64,000 nt of DNA from Sva-07 sp963741755. Its GTDB lineage: Bacteria; Actinomycetota; Acidimicrobiia; Acidimicrobiales; Ilumatobacteraceae. The stretch lies in assembly GCA_963741755.1 (NCBI GenBank), contig CAVUJG010000002.1, forward strand, positions 248,001-312,000. The letters run 5' to 3'. The notes under the pieces are model-generated. The model saw only the letters and a program-made list of their open reading frames with translations. It did not search any database and was not told where the DNA came from. The translations under genes were made by a program, and so were the position numbers. Shown in pieces: positions 57,467-64,000 of the stretch (position 1 is the first letter of the stretch; the number at the start of each line of letters is the position of its first letter).

Positions 57467-58735
57467 CGACGAGCGAGATCAACACCCCGACCGCGACGCC
57501 CTCGTACGGCCGGTTCCCGCAACCGACCGAACTCGACCATCACGGTCGACCCTGGCAGCCGGACTGGCACGACGTCGCCGGCCGCCTGCTGACCCACCTC
57601 GACGAGAACAGCACCGACTCGCTCGACGGCACCTTGGAGGTGTCGGTCGACCACTACCTGGATGTGAGGCGATGGGAACGCGAAGTCGACGCGCTGTTCC
57701 GCAACGGTCCGGTCGTCTCGGCCATGAGCGCCCACGTCCCCGAACCAGGTTCGTATCGATCGATCGACATCGCCGGCGTGCCGGTGCTGACCGTCCGCCA
57801 GACCGACGGCAGCGTCAAAGCATTCATCAACGCCTGCCGCCACCGTGGCGCGCTGGTGGTCGGCGAAGGGTGCGGGCAGACACGCCGCTTCACCTGCCCG
57901 TACCACGCGTGGAGCTACGACACCGAAGGAACCCTCGTCGGGATCTCGGGACGCAACAAGTTCGGCGACGTCGACACCGACACCCACGGGCTCACCGAAC
58001 TGCCGTGCGAGGAGCGCAGCGGTTTGGTGTTCGTCGTCGCCTCATCCCGGAGCCGACCTCGACCTCGACCGGTGGCTGGGCGGGTACGACGTCGCGCTCG
58101 ACCAACTCGGACTGGCCGACATGGAGTTCCTCGATGAGCGTGTGCTGATCGGCCCCAACTGGAAGATCGCGTTCGACGGATACGTCGACGGGTACCACCT
58201 CGACATCTTGCACCGCGACACGCTCGGCGTCGACGTGATGGGCAACGTGATGACCTGGGACGCCTGGGGCCCGCACCAACGGGTCGCCTTCGCCCGGCGG
58301 GTCACACCCGATCTGCGCGACATCCCACCTGCCGACTGGGCGCCGGCGAAGTACGTCGGCTTCGTCCACACGGTGTTCCCGCACATCTCGGTCGCGGGCA
58401 ACGGCGGTCGCGGCGCGATGGTGAGCCAGCTGTTCCCTGGCCCGACTTCTGATCGATCCCGCACCGTGCAGACCCACCTGATCGCGAAGAGCGCCTCCGA
58501 TGAGGAGCGCGCCGAGACGTTGAAGCGGGCCGACTTCCTCGAATGGGTGGTCAACGAGGAGGACTACAAGACCGGGCTCGGCATCCAGTCGGCGCTGGCG
58601 TCGGGGGCGAACACCGAGTTCGTGTTCGGCCGCAACGAGCCCGGCAATCAGATGTTCCATCGTTGGGTCGACGACCTCGTCGACGGCACCCCGGTTGCCA
58701 CCACGCCGGTCACCACCACCCGAGAGGCCCTCTGA
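57463..58735 (+). CDS. Rieske non-heme iron oxygenase alpha subunit, one frameshift
   Basis: About 423 residues when repaired. [2Fe-2S] Rieske ligands CRHRGAL...CPYHAWSYD; mononuclear iron motif DGYVDGYHLDILHRD (two His, Asp). Catalyses O2-dependent hydroxylation or demethylation, needing a reductase not seen here. Insertion at 58040-58041: dropping one C gives VFVVAHPGADLDLDRWLGGYD. Length 3n+1. GTG start overlaps the oxidoreductase stop by 4 bp and its own stop overlaps the next ATG (TGATG), so all three are translationally coupled. Confidence 0.88.
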
Positions 58736-59238
58736 TGGCACGGGTCGACATTCCCGACGGCGACGGCAAGGAAGCCTCGAGGATCTGGCAGCTGGCGCCC
58801 CACATGGGGGTTGGGCTTCACGCGATGAGTGAGGCGGTCTACGAGCGATCGAGTCTGCCGATCCGCGAGCGCGAGGTCGCCCGGATGCGCATTGCCCAGC
58901 TGAACGAGTGCCACGTTTGACTGAACACTCGGGCTGCATCGGCGATGCAGCAAGGGATGACCGACGAGCTGTACCAGCACGTCCACCGCTATCACGACCA
59001 CCCCGACTTCACGCCGCGTGAGCGGCTGGCGGCCGAGTTCGCCGAGCAGTTCGCGATCGATCACACCGGCATCGACGACGCCATGTGGGAACGGTTGCAC
59101 GAGCTCTTCTCCGACACCGAGATCGTCGAGCTGACCGTGACTGTCGGCTTCTGCGTCGGCATCGGCCGAGCGTTCCAAGTGCTCGACATCGCCCGCGACT
59201 TCGACGTGCTGTGGAGCCGCGAACCCAAGGCCGACTAG
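58735..59238 (+). CDS. AhpD/CMD-like protein with in-frame UGA at the redox Cys: candidate selenoprotein
   Basis: Carboxymuconolactone-decarboxylase/AhpD-like fold, 167 residues if UGA is read through. Before the UGA: LPIREREVARMRIAQLNECHV; after it, in the same frame: LNTRAASAMQQGMTDELY, FTPRERLAAEFAEQFAIDH, FSDTEIVELTVTVGFCVGIGRAFQVL. The TGA at 58918-58920 takes the place of the second Cys of ECHVC (CxxC), the redox motif; CxxU AhpD-like selenoproteins are known from other bacteria. A perfect hairpin begins 12 nt later. Alternatives: one-base nonsense mutation (TGC/TGT to TGA) or sequencing error. Read-through rests on context only. No selA, selB or tRNA-Sec is in the window. Confidence 0.6.
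58933..58951 (+). other. Hairpin downstream of UGA, SECIS candidate
   Basis: GCTGCATC (58933-58940), loop GGC, GATGCAGC (58944-58951): a perfect 8-bp stem starting 12 nt after the UGA at 58918-58920. The Escherichia coli fdhF mini-SECIS also begins about 11 nt after its UGA. The very short loop and the lack of a GU loop or bulged U differ from that element; chance hairpins are common in GC-rich genes. Confidence 0.35.
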
Positions 59239-59308
59239 CGCCGCTGCATGCAATGTTTGCACGCTTTGTGCCGTGACTCTGATCCGGCGGTTGGGGACAG
59301 TTTTTCGA

Positions 59309-59581
59309 TCAGCTCGCGTCGATGAGGGCGCCGTATCGCTGTTGGGCTGCTTGGGCTGACGTGCCGAGCAGGCTTCCGATTTTCTGCCACGAGGCGCCCG
59401 ATGCTCGTGCGGCGATTACGGCGTCTGCGACCTGTCGCTCGCTGCGCGCCCGGGCGAGGGCAGCGCGTTCGAGCATGTACTCCTCGACCGGCCGTTCATC
59501 GTTTGCGTTGGGTTCGTAGTTCTCGAACCGCTGTGCCAGTTCTTCTGCCTGGTCGAGGATTTCTTGGATTGAGCGGGGCAT
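59309..59581 (-). CDS. Small helix-turn-helix protein, probable antitoxin
   Basis: 90-residue protein. C-terminal half AARASGASWQKIGSLLGTSAQAAQQRYGAL looks like a sigma-70-region-4/XRE-type helix-turn-helix; the N-terminal half is acidic and helical. ATG 59581 chosen for the AGGTGA Shine-Dalgarno; a GTG at 59590 overlaps the upstream stop (GTGA). The coupled small gene upstream suggests a toxin-antitoxin pair, in which this would be the DNA-binding partner. Not certain. Confidence 0.55.
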   Translation of the reverse strand: MPRSIQEILDQAEELAQRFENYEPNANDERPVEEYMLERAALARARSERQVADAVIAARASGASWQKIGSLLGTSAQAAQQRYGALIDAS

Positions 59582-59586
59582 GGAGA

Positions 59587-59814
59587 TCACCTCAGGAACT
59601 TGTCGCGGGCGGGCATGGCGTGCACGATGAATTCGATCCCCTCGGCGTCGGTGACACCGATCTCGAGGAGTCGACCATCGGTCGCAGCTCCGATGAGCAT
59701 CGTCAGGTCGTCGAGGTCGAAGACGCGGGTCGGATTGCGGTAAGCGTGGAGCATGTCGTGGTCGTGGACTTCATGCTTGCGCGCACTCTGCAAGATGACC
59801 GGATCCACGGCCAT
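59587..59814 (-). CDS. Small protein, probable toxin of the pair
   Basis: 75 residues beginning MAVDPVILQSARKHEVHDHDMLHAYRNPTRVF and continuing LDDLTMLIGAATDGRLLEIGVT, EFIVHAMPARDKFLR. The pattern (SARKHxVxDxDxLHAYRN ... EIGVxDxEGxxFxVHAMxARxKFL) is that of small proteins found beside antitoxins in actinobacteria (RelE/BrnT-like appearance). Start chosen because the conserved block begins here. Stop overlaps the next gene. Confidence 0.55.
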   Translation of the reverse strand: MAVDPVILQSARKHEVHDHDMLHAYRNPTRVFDLDDLTMLIGAATDGRLLEIGVTDAEGIEFIVHAMPARDKFLR

Positions 59815-59885
59815 CAACTTAGCTTGATACAGCTCGTCTCGCCGAGACATCAACATCGCCAACATCGTCGAGCGGGCGTGGGCGT

Positions 59886-60430
59886 TCAGCCACTGGCGAC
59901 GAATGCGACGACGACGTAGGCGGCGTGGCGGTCGAAGTTCTGGCGACGTCGGTCGTAGATCGTGGTGGTACGAGGGTCGGCGTGGCGGGCTGCGATCTGT
60001 ACGTCGCGCAGTGGGACACCGGCATCGAGCGCCGCCATGATGAACGCGGAGCGCAACATGTGCGGATACACGCGGCCGAGGCCGGCGCGTTTGCCGATCG
60101 CCTTGACCCAGCGTTGCGCGGTGCGTCGGTCGAGGCGTTGACCGTCGCGTCGCCGCAGGATCGGGCCTTCGCACCGTTCGCCGACGTCGAGATCGATCGT
60201 GCGTGCCGTTGGCGGGACGAGCGGAATGGTGGCGGGCTTACGGCCCTTGCCGAGGATCTTCAGGGTTCGGTGCCCGCACTCGAAGCCCAGGTCTTCGATG
60301 TTGGTCCCGCATGCCTCGGTGACGCGTGTCCGTTGAGGCCGAGCAGCACGGCCAGCGCAGTGTGGTCGAAGCCGGATCCAGCGCAACGAGCTACGTGGTG
60401 ATCGACTGCTGACCGCCCGCCGGGATCGGG
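59886..60430 (-). pseudogene. Tyrosine recombinase (integrase) remnant
   Basis: Catalytic domain of a phage/ICE-type integrase. FDHTALAVLLGLNG, then in another frame RVTEACGTNIEDLGFECGHRTLKI, VYPHMLRSAFIMAALDAGVPLRDVQIAARHADPRTTTIYDRRRQNFDRH. The R, H-x-x-R, H and nucleophilic Tyr are all recognisable, but the N-terminal core-binding domain is absent and the frame breaks near 60330 between GLNG and RVTEAC. It is therefore a truncated relic. Strand and neighbours (toxin-antitoxin genes) fit an old integrated element. Confidence 0.75.
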
Positions 60431-60810
60431 CCGAATACAGGTCTGCCGCAGGTTCCGGTGATGAGATCGAAGATCGATTGCTCGAACTCGGCGACCTCTG
60501 CGCATTCGCAGTCCCAAATCAGCCCGACGCTCAACTGACGGCGCAGAACGCTGACGGCGAGACAGTCCACGAGTTCCGCTTGCCCATCACCTGACCGGCT
60601 GTTCCCGCCGTGCGTCGAACTCACCGGCTTGTACGACGCTTTGCTCAGTTGCCCGTTCGGGGTGAGCATTGTCGGATCGTTCGGCAGCGGCGCGTTCTTT
60701 GCCAGCCAGTGTTGATCTCGGTGCCGTCCGACACCCGTGTGTCGGTCGGGTCACCTGCAAGGCGTGGATTCGTCCGATCACGCTTTCGGTGCTGCAAGTA
60801 TGCTTGGGGC
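60431..60810. other. Region without a recognisable gene
   Basis: About 380 bp with no family I recognise. A minus-strand open frame (60391-60669, 92 residues, containing VSVLRRQLSVGLIWDCECAEVAEFEQ) has reasonable codon use but no motif, and it runs past the integrase relic. It may be remains of the same element. Confidence 0.4.
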
Positions 60811-60978
60811 ATGGTCCGGCGCTCAGACGACTTGTCAACTGACTCGTCGGTGGTGCTCATCGAGGAGCCTGCCGAGTCGTTCGACGCTTGGCTTCGCGAG
60901 CTCCTCGTTGAGCCGCCCGTAGAGCTCGATACGACGGGGGCTGAGCTCGTTGCTCAAGCTCGCGCCGACGAGGCGTGA
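60811..60978 (+). CDS. Small antitoxin-like protein
   Basis: 55 residues, MVRRSDDLSTDSSVVLIEEPAESFDAWLRELLVEPPVELDTTGAELVAQARADEA: acidic and helical, without a DNA-binding motif I can name. Its stop overlaps the start of a PIN-domain fragment (GTGA), the usual antitoxin-toxin arrangement. Function as antitoxin is inferred from context only. Confidence 0.5.
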   Translation: MVRRSDDLSTDSSVVLIEEPAESFDAWLRELLVEPPVELDTTGAELVAQARADEA

Positions 60979-61064
60979 AGCGACTCGTCCTCGATGCATC
61001 CGCCGGCGTCGAGCTGCTCCTGAACACTACGCGAGCGCGCTTGCTCGCCGAACAGTTTCCGTCA
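60975..61064 (+). pseudogene. Truncated PIN-domain (VapC) toxin, plus strand
   Basis: About 30 residues: MKRLVLDASAGVELLLNTTRARLLAEQFPS, the first strand and acidic residue (LDASAGVELLL) of a PIN nuclease. After about 61064 the frame continues only as antisense of the second toxin. GTG start 60975 overlaps the antitoxin-like gene. Confidence 0.6.
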
Positions 61065-61225
61065 GCACCTCGCGCTGCTGCGGCGAGCGCAGCGCGCGCT
61101 TCGACCACGACCAGGCTGACCGAGGCGACCGACTCGGCCGACTGCCAGACCAATTCGGCTCGGTCCGACTCCTCCTCGTCGACGATCAGTTTGATCAGGG
61201 TCGACGTATCGACGTAGGTGATCAC
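61065..61225 (-). pseudogene. Truncated PIN-domain (VapC) toxin, minus strand
   Basis: About 53 residues: MITYVDTSTLIKLIVDEEESDRAELVWQSAESVASVSLVVVEARAALAAAAR, with the first PIN acidic residue (DTSTLIKL) and the conserved Glu in VVVEARAAL. It then runs into antisense of the plus-strand toxin. GTG 61225 overlaps the antitoxin stop. Confidence 0.65.
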
Positions 61226-61503
61226 CGGCGTTGCTCAGCAACGAGATCGCTGACACTTCCCTTCGGCGTGATTCGAAGCTGAGGGCGGTGACGAGTGGTG
61301 CTCGCTGGAGGTCGAACCACGCCGGCGGCGACGAGGTCCGCGAGGCGATGTTCTGGTGCGTCGAGTGGACAGAGTTTGGCGACCGGACGACCCCGATCGG
61401 TGACAATGACCTCTTCGCCGGCCTCCACGCGATCGATGTACTTGCTGAGGCTGTTCTTGAGCTCGCGGATTCCGACCTCCGACCTCGAAGTGGCTACGTT
61501 CAT
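61222..61503 (-). CDS. Phd/YefM-type antitoxin
   Basis: 93 residues. N-terminal MNVATSRSEVGIRELKNSLSKYIDRVEAGEEVIVTDRGRPVAKLCPLD is the classic Phd/YefM (VapB-type) fold that binds DNA and neutralises a PIN toxin. Stop overlaps the truncated toxin start. Its toxin is no longer complete, so it may be an orphan. Confidence 0.85.
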   Translation of the reverse strand: MNVATSRSEVGIRELKNSLSKYIDRVEAGEEVIVTDRGRPVAKLCPLDAPEHRLADLVAAGVVRPPASTTRHRPQLRITPKGSVSDLVAEQRR

Positions 61504-61540
61504 GGTCCCAGTGTGGCCACTTCAATCGCCGGCAGAAGTC

Positions 61541-61948
61541 TCACTCACGAAGCGGATCCCACCACGGCGCCATGAGCGCGACGAACCGGTCGGTGTAGGC
61601 GACCGTCAGGTCAGTGGCGCCCTCGGGCGCTGGTTGCATCGCTGTGGCCGGTAGTTCGCTCGATCCGGCGACCGGGTCGAGCCATTCGAGACGGAGGCTC
61701 TCGATCAACCGACCGAGCTGAGGCGACGCCGATTCGTGGTGGTCGCTCGTCTGGTGGGCAATGAACGCACGATGGTCGACGAACGACAGCAACGTGTAGT
61801 AGCTGCGCTCGTCAGCCCCCCGCCAGTACTCGTACCGAAGCACACCGGTCTCGGTCGCGTGCGTCTCCTCGTACAGCGTTCGAGCAAGCGCCTCGAATTC
61901 GGCCTCGGCGCCTGGCCGAACCGTGATGTGGGCCAGCAGCGTCGCCAT
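61541..61948 (-). CDS. ABM-domain monooxygenase-like protein
   Basis: 135 residues. MATLLAHITVRPGAEAEFEALARTLYEETHATETGVLRYEYWRG and SYYTLLSFVDHRAFIAHQTSDHHESASPQL show the ferredoxin-like ABM fold with the His/Asn-type pocket. Its ATG 61948 overlaps the SDR stop, so they are coupled; it may act in the same catabolic step. Confidence 0.8.
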   Translation of the reverse strand: MATLLAHITVRPGAEAEFEALARTLYEETHATETGVLRYEYWRGADERSYYTLLSFVDHRAFIAHQTSDHHESASPQLGRLIESLRLEWLDPVAGSSELPATAMQPAPEGATDLTVAYTDRFVALMAPWWDPLRE

Positions 61949-62757
61949 CAGCCGATGCTATTCGAGTGCGTTCGTTCGGGATAGCCGTCAGGCGGGAGTG
62001 CACTGATCGGGCCATGGAGGACGTGGCCGCCGTCGACGGGCAAGCACACGCCGGTGATGTACGACGCTGCCGGCGACGCGAGGAAGACCACAGCGTTCGC
62101 GATGTCGTCGGGCCGACCCGGGTACGGCAACGGCACACCCGACATGTCCTCGCCGACCTCGTCGTCGTAGGTCGACTCCCACCCCTCGGTGCGGAACGCA
62201 CCTGGTGCAACGGCGTTGACACGCACCTTCGGTCCCCACTCGAAGGCCAACGTTCGGGTGAGTTCGACGACGCCGGCGCGCGCCGCGGCGCTGTGGGCGA
62301 TCCCCGGCAGCCCGCGGCCCACGATGGCCACGATCTGCACGATGGTGCCGCCTCCGCCGTCGAGCATCTGGTTGCCGAACACCTGGGTCATGGCCCAGGT
62401 CCCGTTGAGGTTGAGGTCGATCACGCTCGACCAACCGTTGGGGCTGAAGTCGCGCGCCTTCTGGGGGAACTGACCGCCGGCGTTGTTTACGAGCACGTCG
62501 ACCTGATGGCGACCAGCGAGCGCTTCGACGGTTGCTCGGTCACGGATGTCGACCACGTCGACATCGACCGGATTGCCTGTCCGCTGTGTGATCAGCTCGG
62601 CGGCCGCCTCCAGTCGCTCGACTCGGCGAGCAGCGATGACCACACGAGCGCCGACGGCACTGAGACCCTCGGCGATCGCGAAGCCGAGCCCGGTGCCACC
62701 ACCGGTGACGAGGGCAGTCCGATCCGCAAGGAGGTCGATTGCGAACGCGCCCGTCAC
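61948..62757 (-). CDS. SDR-family protein with altered catalytic residues
   Basis: 269-residue short-chain dehydrogenase/reductase. Cofactor site ALVTGGGTGLGFAIAEGL, NNAGGQFPQKARDFSPNGW, IVQIVAIVGRGLPGIAHSAAARAGVVELTRTLAFEWGP, GVCLPVDGG. The usual YxxxK is HSAAAR here, a change seen in 2,4-dienoyl/enoyl-CoA reductase-like members. GTG start overlaps the stop of the LivF gene by 4 bp. Confidence 0.88.
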   Translation of the reverse strand: MTGAFAIDLLADRTALVTGGGTGLGFAIAEGLSAVGARVVIAARRVERLEAAAELITQRTGNPVDVDVVDIRDRATVEALAGRHQVDVLVNNAGGQFPQKARDFSPNGWSSVIDLNLNGTWAMTQVFGNQMLDGGGGTIVQIVAIVGRGLPGIAHSAAARAGVVELTRTLAFEWGPKVRVNAVAPGAFRTEGWESTYDDEVGEDMSGVPLPYPGRPDDIANAVVFLASPAASYITGVCLPVDGGHVLHGPISALPPDGYPERTHSNSIG

Positions 62758-63488
62758 ACTTCGTCCAGCGCGGCCTCGCCGAGGTAGCTCGCTTCGAGGA
62801 CCTGACGATTGGCGGCGAGCTCTGCTGCCGTGCCTTCCAACACCAACTCGCCGTGGTTCAGCACGTACCCGCGATCGGCGACCTCGAGGGCCATGTGCAC
62901 GTGCTGTTCGACAACGAGCACACCGCATCCGGTCTGATCGGCGATGTCGCGAACGATCGGCAGCAGGCGTTCGACGATGATCGGCGCGAGGCCGAGACTC
63001 ATCTCGTCGACCAGCAGGCACTTCGGGTTGGACACGAGCGCTCTCGCCATCGCCAACATCTGCTGCTCGCCGCCCGACAGGAGGCCAGCCTGACGCTTGC
63101 CGAGCGGCTTGAGAGCCGGGAGCAGCTCCATCGCCCGATCGTGTGCGTCGCTGCGCGACCGCTTGTCGCCGGTGAGGCCGAGGCGGATGTTCTCGTCGAC
63201 GGTGAGATCGAAGAAGAGCGATCGGTCTTCGGGCACGTGGGCAAGTCCGCGGCGTGCGACCAGATACGCCTTGTGGCCGTCGACCGGCTCGCCGAGCACC
63301 TCGACGCTGCCGCCCACAGGTGCGAGCAGACCGGAGATGGTCAACAGTGTCGTCGTCTTGCCCGCACCGTTGGGGCCGAGCAGTGCAACGACCTCGCCGG
63401 GCGCAACCGTGAGGCTCAGGTCGCGGACCACGGGGATGCCGTCGTACCCGGCGTGCAGATTCCGTACGTCGATCAACAGGTCGCTCAT
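62754..63488 (-). CDS. livF: Branched-chain-type ABC transporter ATP-binding protein
   Basis: 244 residues, LivF type. Walker A LLGPNGAGKTTTLLTISG, Q-loop ARRGLAHVPEDRSLF, signature LLSGGEQQMLAMARAL, Walker B LLVDEMSLGLAP, H-loop VVEQHVHMAL. Membrane-associated. ATG 63488 overlaps the stop of the LivG gene. Confidence 0.92.
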   Translation of the reverse strand: MSDLLIDVRNLHAGYDGIPVVRDLSLTVAPGEVVALLGPNGAGKTTTLLTISGLLAPVGGSVEVLGEPVDGHKAYLVARRGLAHVPEDRSLFFDLTVDENIRLGLTGDKRSRSDAHDRAMELLPALKPLGKRQAGLLSGGEQQMLAMARALVSNPKCLLVDEMSLGLAPIIVERLLPIVRDIADQTGCGVLVVEQHVHMALEVADRGYVLNHGELVLEGTAAELAANRQVLEASYLGEAALDEV

Positions 63489-64000
63489 GACGCCACCTCC
63501 GGGCCGGCCGTTGCGCTCGATGAATCGATTGCGGCCCCCTCGGCCGCTTGGGCCTCACCGGCCGATTCGCCGAGATACGCCGCGATGACCGCAGGATCGG
63601 CCCGGACCTGAGCGGGGGTGCCGTGAGCGATCACCTTGCCGAAGTCGAGCACGTAGATGTAGTCGCAGACGTTGAGCACCAGGCCCATGTCGTGGTCGAT
63701 CAGGAACAGGCTGACGCCGAGATCGAGGAAGCCGCGGAGGTGACGGCCGAGCAGTTTGCTCTCCTGGGTGTCGAGACCAGCAGCGGGCTCGTCGAGCAGC
63801 AACAGTTTCGGGTTCGCTGCGAGCGCACGTGCGACCCCGATCAGCTTTCGTTGCCCGTGGCTCAGATCGCTCGGGTGGGTGTCGGCCAGATCGGTGAGGC
63901 CGAGCGCCTCGAGTGCCACTTCGACCTGGTCCCGAAAGGGACGACCTCCCCGACTCGGCACCAGAATGTCGGCGAGGAACGAGTACCACTTCGGCTGTTC
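63485..64000 (-). CDS. livG: Branched-chain-type ABC transporter ATP-binding protein (partial)
   Basis: C-terminal part of LivG; the gene begins beyond 64000. Visible: WYSFLADILVPSRGGRPFRDQ, signature DLSHGQRKLIGVARALAANP, Walker B LLLLDEPAAGLDT, H-loop FLIDHDMGLVLNVCDYIYVLDFG, C-terminal AYLGES. Couples with LivF. The tail after AYLGES is Ala/Glu-rich. The permeases are expected upstream, outside the window. Confidence 0.9.
   Translation of the reverse strand, partial: EQPKWYSFLADILVPSRGGRPFRDQVEVALEALGLTDLADTHPSDLSHGQRKLIGVARALAANPKLLLLDEPAAGLDTQESKLLGRHLRGFLDLGVSLFLIDHDMGLVLNVCDYIYVLDFGKVIAHGTPAQVRADPAVIAAYLGESAGEAQAAEGAAIDSSSATAGPEVAS

Noticed and set aside
1..64000. tRNA or rRNA genes
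   Set aside because: I saw no cloverleaf-like or rRNA-like conserved stretches in any intergenic gap; a tRNAscan-type search would be decisive.

Overview
The window is high-GC DNA with many GTG starts, few Shine-Dalgarno sites and dense, often translationally coupled operons. Gene content points to an actinobacterium, most likely an Acidimicrobiia (Ilumatobacter-like) chromosome. The signs are several F420/luciferase-type oxidoreductases, a WS/DGAT acyltransferase, MaoC and crotonase enzymes, a cytochrome P450, a mycofactocin/lactate-type flavin oxidase, an MtrA-like two-component system and a secreted CAP-domain protein. The taxonomic call is an inference from gene content only.

Layout. 0-8 kb: end of an unknown gene, hexapeptide acyltransferase, P1-family peptidase, panC, CPBP protease, a secreted CAP protein, a ProA-family dehydrogenase and an MBL hydrolase. 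8-15 kb: LysM lipoprotein and the gltB-gltD glutamate synthase operon. 15-22.7 kb: alpha/beta hydrolase, crotonase, two nitroreductases, FMN alpha-hydroxyacid oxidase, and a GntR regulator divergent from aconitase. 22.7-27.3 kb: trpA, trpB and trpF, then ppk2 on the other strand, then trpC. 27.3-33.7 kb: glyS, recO, a degenerate UppS paralogue divergent from uppS, a DinG-type helicase and class I aldolase. 33.7-37.3 kb: crotonase, hydrolase, acyl-CoA synthetase. 37.4-41.4 kb: two-component system, GerMN lipoprotein, era. 41.4-44.1 kb: MaoC, WS/DGAT, lipase-like hydrolase. 44.1-48.7 kb: sugar ABC transporter and MarR. 48.8-50.8 kb: two-subunit B12 mutase with isobutyryl-CoA mutase signature residues. 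50.9-59.2 kb: a catabolic-looking block (SDR, P450, two F420-type oxidoreductases on minus; molybdopterin oxidoreductase, Rieske oxygenase and an AhpD-like protein on plus). 59.3-61.5 kb: a scar of toxin-antitoxin genes and an integrase remnant. 61.5-64 kb: ABM protein, SDR and a Liv-type ABC transporter that runs off the end.

The most interesting item is the AhpD/CMD-like gene at 58735-59238. It is one continuous frame interrupted only by a UGA exactly where the second cysteine of the redox CxxC motif is expected. A perfect 8-bp hairpin begins 12 nt after that UGA, which is where a bacterial SECIS would lie, so it is a candidate selenoprotein. The caution is data quality. More than 30 single-base frameshifts, almost all +1 insertions, interrupt otherwise normal genes, so the assembly probably carries systematic sequencing errors, and there is one further in-frame nonsense codon at 15261.

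A second recurring signal is intergenic palindromes whose arms are themselves palindromes. Two belong to one sequence family with a GGGTC-N-GACCC core (21950 and 32730); others share the architecture but not the sequence. No tRNA, rRNA or CRISPR array was recognised.
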